From Candidatus Zhuqueibacterota bacterium (GTDB lineage Bacteria; Zhuqueibacterota; Zhuqueibacteria; Oceanimicrobiales; Oceanimicrobiaceae): 20,073 bases of DNA. The DNA is taken from positions 45,003 through 65,075 of the forward strand of contig JAABYK010000125.1 in the NCBI GenBank assembly GCA_011775825.1, read 5' to 3'. The position numbers were made by a program, and so were the translations under genes. The notes below the pieces were generated by a model. That model made no database searches. It worked only from the letters and a program-made list of their open reading frames with translations, and was not told the origin of the DNA. Of the stretch, positions 15,660 to 20,073 are shown piece by piece (within the stretch, counting starts at the first letter, position 1; every line of letters begins with the position of its first letter).

Positions 15660-17609
15660 ATGAAAACCTTGACAAAACCTATGATTTCAGCTTTGAAACA
15701 CACCAGATGGTTTCCAACGGCCGTGGTTCAAATCTTGTTGGTCATTGGTGGCTATGGCCTGGCGTTTGGCTTGCGGTTTGACTTTCGGCTGCCGACCGAA
15801 TATACGCAGATGATGCTCGTTTCTCTACCTCTGTTGCTAGTTTGCCGAATGGCCGTCTACACCTACTACAAATTGAATTCCGGCTGGTGGCGTTTCGTGA
15901 GCATGGTGGACCTGATAAATCTCACCAAGGCCGTCATTGCCGGCACGGGATGTTTCCTAATCGGATTGGGCTTTGTGCTTGGACTTGAGGGATTTCCGAG
16001 AAGTGTGATCGTTCTGGAGGCGGTTTTGAATTTCATGCTTCTGGGCGGCGTGCGTTTTGGCGTGCGCTGGTTTCGGGAGGCGCTGGTTAAAAAAGAGCCT
16101 AAACAATTCACCTACGCGCTCATCGTGGGTGCCGGAAACGCTGGCACTCAGTTGCTTAATGAAATCAGGATCAATTCCCACCTCGGGATTCGCGTGGTTG
16201 GCTTCATCGATGATGATGAACGCAAAAGGAACGCCTACATTCAGGGGGTTCAGGTGCTTGGCTCTCGAAAGGACATTCCACAAATTGTCAAGAAATACGA
16301 CGTGGACGAAGCGCTCATTGCCATTCCCTCTGCAAGCCGAAAGAGAATTGCCTCGATTGTGCGCACGGCCAGGAGCTGTGGCATCAAGGTAAGAATTCTC
16401 CCCAGCTTGTTGAAATTAATTGAGAACGATGGTCTTTGGTCTCAACTGCGAGAGGTTCCGTACGACGAACTCCTGGGCCGCCCGATAGTCAAGTTTCGCC
16501 GAGAGACGGATCTGACCTTGTTGAAAAAAGAAATCCGGGGTAAGACGGTTTTGGTGACCGGTGCCGCCGGTTCCATCGGACGCGAGCTTTCCTATCAGAC
16601 AGCAGCGTTGAAACCGCATGAACTGATTCTGTACGAACGCGACGAGAACGGACTGTATTTCGTTGAACTCGAACTCAAAGAGCGTTTCCCGGACTGTAAA
16701 ATCACGCCGGTAGTCGGTGATATCTTAAATCGACAAAAGTTCAACGAGCTTGTTGCTCGCGATCATGTTGATCTGATTTACCACGCGGCCGCTTATAAGC
16801 ATGTCCCGATGATGCAGAGAGAACCGTTTGAAGCTGTGCGCAACAATATTTTTGTGACAAAGATCGTGGCGGAAGCTGTGCTTGCCAATAACGTGGAAAA
16901 ATGTGTGTTCTTGTCCACAGACAAAGCCGTGAAGCCGACCAGCATTATGGGAGCCACCAAGCGCATCGGCGAAATGATCCTGCAGGGTTATTCGGGGGAT
17001 GGTTCAAAGTTTATCATCGTTCGCTTTGGCAATGTCATTGGCAGCAACGGCAGTGTCTTGCAACTGTTCAAGAAGCAGATCGCTCATGGCGGACCCGTTA
17101 CGGTGACGCACGCCGAAGCAAGCCGATACTTCATGTCCATCTCGGAAGCCGTGCAATTGGTGATGACAGCCGGAGCTATGGGGCAGGGTGGAGAAATTTA
17201 CCTGCTCGACATGGGCGAGCCCATCAAAATCACGGACCTGGCTCGGAAGCTGATCGAGGCTTCGGGGCTGACACCTGGAAAAGATATCGAAATCAAATAT
17301 ATCGGATTGCGACCGGGGGAGAAATTGACCGAGGAACTTTTTTGGAAAGGAGAAAATATCATGCCGACGCAGAATAAAAAGATCACCAGGCTTAAGAGCA
17401 ACGGCTTTAACAAGGATTTGTTTTTCATGCAATTGAACCGACTCCAGAGCTTCGTACGAGATCAGAACGACCACGAGTTGATCGAGACGTTGAACGATCT
17501 CGTTCCTGAAGCCACTTTCAGTAATGGCAAGAAAAACGGTCATTCAGTAGTGAGGACAAAATCAACTCACAAACCAACTGAGAAAAAAATGACGTTTGTT
17601 GAAAATTGA
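15660..17609 (+). CDS. Membrane nucleotide-sugar 4,6-dehydratase (FlaA1/PglF/CapD type)
   Basis: This is an NAD-dependent enzyme that converts a UDP-sugar, usually UDP-GlcNAc, to a 4-keto-6-deoxy product at the inner membrane. It has four membrane spans in the first 140 residues, a first Rossmann-like domain (IVGAGNAGTQLL, about 154-165) and the catalytic NAD-binding domain (VTGAAGSIGREL, about 299-310). The active-site segment STDKAVKPTSIMGATKR (419-435) has Met430 in the place of the catalytic Tyr of ordinary short-chain enzymes, as is normal in this subfamily. LRPGEKLTEEL follows near the end. The size (649 aa) is that of the membrane-bound form. The DegT-type aminotransferase two genes downstream would use its keto product. 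AAGGAAG lies upstream of ATG 15660. Confidence 0.93.
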   Translation: MKTLTKPMISALKHTRWFPTAVVQILLVIGGYGLAFGLRFDFRLPTEYTQMMLVSLPLLLVCRMAVYTYYKLNSGWWRFVSMVDLINLTKAVIAGTGCFLIGLGFVLGLEGFPRSVIVLEAVLNFMLLGGVRFGVRWFREALVKKEPKQFTYALIVGAGNAGTQLLNEIRINSHLGIRVVGFIDDDERKRNAYIQGVQVLGSRKDIPQIVKKYDVDEALIAIPSASRKRIASIVRTARSCGIKVRILPSLLKLIENDGLWSQLREVPYDELLGRPIVKFRRETDLTLLKKEIRGKTVLVTGAAGSIGRELSYQTAALKPHELILYERDENGLYFVELELKERFPDCKITPVVGDILNRQKFNELVARDHVDLIYHAAAYKHVPMMQREPFEAVRNNIFVTKIVAEAVLANNVEKCVFLSTDKAVKPTSIMGATKRIGEMILQGYSGDGSKFIIVRFGNVIGSNGSVLQLFKKQIAHGGPVTVTHAEASRYFMSISEAVQLVMTAGAMGQGGEIYLLDMGEPIKITDLARKLIEASGLTPGKDIEIKYIGLRPGEKLTEELFWKGENIMPTQNKKITRLKSNGFNKDLFFMQLNRLQSFVRDQNDHELIETLNDLVPEATFSNGKKNGHSVVRTKSTHKPTEKKMTFVEN

Positions 17610-17611
17610 CC

Positions 17612-18535
17612 ATGATATTGGATTACCTGAAACTTCTTCTTGTTTCGTTTTTCGTCACGGTGATGACGATGCCGCTGATGATCAAGCTTGCGTTCAAAGT
17701 CAGATTGTTGGACGTGCCCACCGGCGATCCGTTAAAGATTCACGCCAAGCCCACCCCGCTGCTGGGTGGGCTGGGCATCACATTGGCCATTATCACGACC
17801 TTGTTTGTCGGTGCAGGGGCACTCAACGTCTCTTTGCAAACGGTGTTTGGCATCATCACGGCTAGCATAGGCCTATGGCTCATTGGAGTGTACGACGACT
17901 ATACGGGTTTGCATCCCTTGACAAGGTTGCTGGGTCAGATGATCGTCGCTTCAGTGGTGGTTGTGGTGAACTCATGGGTGATTCCATTATTTCCTTTTGC
18001 CATATTCAATGTCGTGGTAACGGTGGTGTGTCTGGTGACCTTGGTCAACGCCCTAAATCTGTTGGATGGGATGGACGGTTTGGCCACCGGGACCACGCTC
18101 ATGGCCACGGTTGGTTTCATGGTTGGCTTTGGATTCGTGGAGAACCGTCTCGGCATTCTCTTATCGTTGACGTTAATCGGAGCCTGCTCTGGATTCTTGC
18201 TTTATAATCTTCCGCCTGCAAAAATATTTTTGGGGGATAACGGCAGTACGGTTTTAGGATTTCTATTGGGACTCTGTGCGCTTCTCTTCTGTCTGAGCAT
18301 TGAGTCAAAATCCGGATTAGTTGTGCCCGTCCTGATTTTGATTGTTCCCCTGGCGGATATCACAGCAACCGTGATTCGCAGGCTAAAAAAAAGGACATCC
18401 ATATTACGCGGAGACCGCGGCCATCTTTACGATCAATTACTCGGGCTCGGTCTTTCAGAGCGGCAGACAATGGCACTGATGTGCGGCTTTGGCACGGTCG
18501 GAGCCTTGCTTGCCATGTTTATCATTGCGAGATAG
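17612..18535 (+). CDS. WecA/TagO/MraY-family undecaprenyl-phosphate sugar-1-phosphate transferase
   Basis: This polytopic membrane enzyme moves a sugar-1-phosphate from a UDP-sugar to undecaprenyl phosphate, starting repeat-unit assembly. Family motifs are IGVYDDYTGLHP (D95, D96), NALNLLDGMDGLA (N149, D152, D155), FLGDNGST, and GDRGHLYDQL near the cytosolic loop. It has about ten hydrophobic spans in 307 aa, the normal length. ATG 17612 is preferred to TTG 17606, which overlaps the previous stop; no strong ribosome site is seen, so it likely relies on coupling with the upstream gene. The motif set excludes the unrelated WbaP/PglC type of initiating transferase. The choice of sugar is not readable; the neighbours suggest GlcNAc or an amino-dideoxy sugar. 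Confidence 0.92.
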   Translation: MILDYLKLLLVSFFVTVMTMPLMIKLAFKVRLLDVPTGDPLKIHAKPTPLLGGLGITLAIITTLFVGAGALNVSLQTVFGIITASIGLWLIGVYDDYTGLHPLTRLLGQMIVASVVVVVNSWVIPLFPFAIFNVVVTVVCLVTLVNALNLLDGMDGLATGTTLMATVGFMVGFGFVENRLGILLSLTLIGACSGFLLYNLPPAKIFLGDNGSTVLGFLLGLCALLFCLSIESKSGLVVPVLILIVPLADITATVIRRLKKRTSILRGDRGHLYDQLLGLGLSERQTMALMCGFGTVGALLAMFIIAR

Positions 18536-18551
18536 ATTGGAGGGGATGTTG

Positions 18552-19823
18552 ATGAGAGCAACGTTTTCTTTAGACCATTCATTCGAACAAATACCTTTAG
18601 CTCGTCCGGACATTACGGAGCGAGAAATCAGGAGCATACTGGAAGTTATGCAGACGCCTTACTTGAGCCTTGGTCCCAAACTGGTGGAATTCGAAGAGAA
18701 GTTTTCGGATTACGTCGGGGTGCGACATGCCATCGCGGTGAACAGCGGGACTTCGGGGCTGCACCTGGCAATCAAAAGCCTGAACATCGGGCAAGCCGAT
18801 GCCGTGATTACGACACCGTTCAGTTTCATTGCATCGGCAAACTGCATTTTGTTCGAACGCGCGACGCCCATTTTTGTGGACATTGATGAGCAGTCATTCA
18901 ACATCGATCCGGAGAAAATTGAGCGATACCTCCAACGGCGGTGTACTCGCAAAGGCGGCGCCATCTTTGACCGGAGGACCGGCAAACGGGTGAGCGCCAT
19001 CCTGCCGGTGCATGTGTTTGGCCTGCCGTGCGAAATGGACGCCATAATGGCGCTTGCCGAGAAATATGAGTTGCGCGTCATCGAAGACGCATGTGAAGCC
19101 ATTGGCGCCCAATTCGATGGCAAAAAAGTCGGCACCTTCGGAAACGTGGGGGTGTTCGCATTCTATCCCAACAAGCAAATCACCACGGGAGAAGGCGGCA
19201 TGATTGTCACCCACGATGAAAAAGTGGCCCTCACGTGCAGGAGTCTGCGAAACCAGGGGCGAGATGGTCAGGGCGGCTGGCTGGCGCACAGTCAACTGGG
19301 ATACAACTACCGCATCAGTGACATTAACTGCGCCCTGGGGATCGCCCAGCTTGAGAGGATCGGCGAAATTCTGGGTAAACGCGCTAAAATCGCAAAGCGG
19401 TACAATCAGCGGTTGCGCGATGTTGTCCGGCTTCCTGCAATGAATTCGAGGGGTAAGCGGAGCTGGTTTACCTATGTGATTTGCCTGTCCGAAAGTGTCA
19501 CACAGGAAACCAGAGACGAAATACTAAAGGAACTTGGCGACCGGGGGATTGGCTGCAACAACTATTTTCCCCCGATTCATTTGCAGCCATTTTATGTGGA
19601 CAGGTTTGGGTTCAAGAAAGGCGATTTTCCGGTGACGGAAAGCGTTGCCCAGCGAACCATCGCCCTGTCGTTCCACAGCAATTTGGAGGACGACGAAATT
19701 GACTATATCGTTGCGAGTTTGAAGGAACTGATGCACAAATATGACGACTCATTCCGACGGGTCGCGACTGAGAACAAACTCGAAGTCGCACCTGATGAGC
19801 TTGAGTTGTGTGAATTAGCGTGA
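18552..19823 (+). CDS. DegT/DnrJ/EryC1-family nucleotide-sugar aminotransferase
   Basis: This PLP enzyme adds an amino group to a keto-sugar nucleotide. Visible are the cofactor segments NSGTSGLHLAI, EDACEAIGAQF and FYPNKQITTGEGG, with the Schiff-base Lys about residue 208. An insert of about 20 residues (RRCTRKGGAIFDRRTGKRVS) precedes the conserved LPVHVFGLPCEMD and is not in the shortest family members. ATG 18552 is chosen because GGAGGGG (18539-18545) lies six bases ahead; ATG 18546 touches that site. It gives 423 aa. With the 4,6-dehydratase upstream it should form a 4-amino-4,6-dideoxy sugar nucleotide, as PglF and PglE do for bacillosamine. No acetyltransferase is in the window. The C-terminal 30 residues are acidic. 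Confidence 0.92.
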   Translation: MRATFSLDHSFEQIPLARPDITEREIRSILEVMQTPYLSLGPKLVEFEEKFSDYVGVRHAIAVNSGTSGLHLAIKSLNIGQADAVITTPFSFIASANCILFERATPIFVDIDEQSFNIDPEKIERYLQRRCTRKGGAIFDRRTGKRVSAILPVHVFGLPCEMDAIMALAEKYELRVIEDACEAIGAQFDGKKVGTFGNVGVFAFYPNKQITTGEGGMIVTHDEKVALTCRSLRNQGRDGQGGWLAHSQLGYNYRISDINCALGIAQLERIGEILGKRAKIAKRYNQRLRDVVRLPAMNSRGKRSWFTYVICLSESVTQETRDEILKELGDRGIGCNNYFPPIHLQPFYVDRFGFKKGDFPVTESVAQRTIALSFHSNLEDDEIDYIVASLKELMHKYDDSFRRVATENKLEVAPDELELCELA

Positions 19824-19851
19824 GTTTCTAAAACACGCTGATGTAGTGCTG

Positions 19852-20015
19852 GCTTCAAAGACGTGCTTTGGAGCGAAATTAACGGACAGCTCGAACCTGG
19901 GCTTCCGAGAAAGACATATCGACGCCTCATACGTGGAAATGAGGGGTGGAGCAATCAGCTCTGAGCCATCCAGTTCCGATGGGTTGACGCCGGTTGGGAC
20001 TGAGATGGCGGAGCT
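19852..20015 (+). other. Hairpin-rich intergenic stretch, possible structured leader
   Basis: Three stems follow one another after the aminotransferase gene. GCTTCAAAG (19852-19860) pairs with CTTTGGAGC (19866-19874) with one G-U. CCTCAT (19925-19930) pairs with ATGAGG (19939-19944). The largest stem has arms 19957-19977 and 19996-20015 that share AGCTC, GCCATC and CAGT with small bulges. No long T-run follows any of them, so simple terminators are unlikely. They lie between the operon end and a possible new start at 20043, where a leader RNA or riboswitch-like element would fit. I cannot match it to a known class. Confidence 0.4.
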
Positions 20016-20042
20016 GTGCCAAGCGGTTAAATCCAAAGAAAG

Positions 20043-20073
20043 ATGAGCGATTCCGTGAACACAGATAAAAAAA
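20043..20073 (+). CDS. Possible start of the next gene, cut by the window end
   Basis: ATG 20043 opens MSDSVNTDKK and the frame is still open at the last base. An AAAGAAAG stretch just ahead is a weak ribosome site. Only ten codons are visible, so neither family nor reality can be judged; it is listed because the strand and position continue the operon. Confidence 0.3.
   Translation, partial: MSDSVNTDKK

Overview
The window (20,073 bp, roughly half G+C) looks like a chromosomal stretch from a Gram-negative-type, probably uncultivated bacterium. It has a one-piece tmRNA, a Tat-exported oxidoreductase subunit, a Wzc/SLBB export pair that implies an outer envelope layer, and a sigma-54-like promoter. 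The gene mix would suit a Calditrichota/KSB1/Bacteroidota-like lineage, but nothing here fixes the phylum.

Left part (1-3026). A palindromic repeat (13-151) is followed by tmRNA (242-600), which encodes the tag ADNYAYALAA. On the minus strand are a Tat-signal subunit-3-like protein (3026-2424) and a GMC-type FAD oxidoreductase (2411-846), a typical two-gene exported dehydrogenase unit. No cytochrome subunit is visible.

Centre left (3027-6835). The divergent intergenic region carries a perfect 13-bp-arm palindrome and a related half site inside a likely promoter. It leads into egtD (histidine trimethylation to hercynine; substrate residues conserved), then an OpuC/EgtV-type ATPase and a fused substrate-binding/permease protein that starts with TTG inside the ATPase gene. 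The three genes look like one operon for making and importing betaine-type compounds, possibly ergothioneine or its precursor. A 153-bp MITE-like palindrome (6683-6835) ends this part.

Centre (7047-11093). Here the genes look disturbed. A secreted DUF5117-type zinc metalloprotease has its signal peptide one base out of frame, and its expected C-terminus is replaced by a membrane region. A membrane-anchored M23 peptidase is split by a second one-base frameshift. A DCC-family (DUF393) thiol-oxidoreductase-like gene follows intact. Both frameshifts would be cured by removing one A, so assembly error must be weighed against real decay.

Right part (11443-20073). A sigma-54-like site precedes a collinear exopolysaccharide operon: a pseudo-receiver protein with Glu at the phospho-acceptor position, a Wzc-type tyrosine autokinase, a small exported protein with an OmpA-like pattern, a 95-aa exported protein of unknown role, an SLBB-only protein, a FlaA1/PglF/CapD-type 4,6-dehydratase, a WecA/TagO-type phosphoglycosyl transferase and a DegT-type sugar aminotransferase. 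The last three fit synthesis of an amino-dideoxy sugar and its transfer to undecaprenyl phosphate. Wzc and the SLBB protein fit control of chain length and export. A hairpin-rich 200-bp stretch follows, and a new gene may start at 20043 and run off the end.
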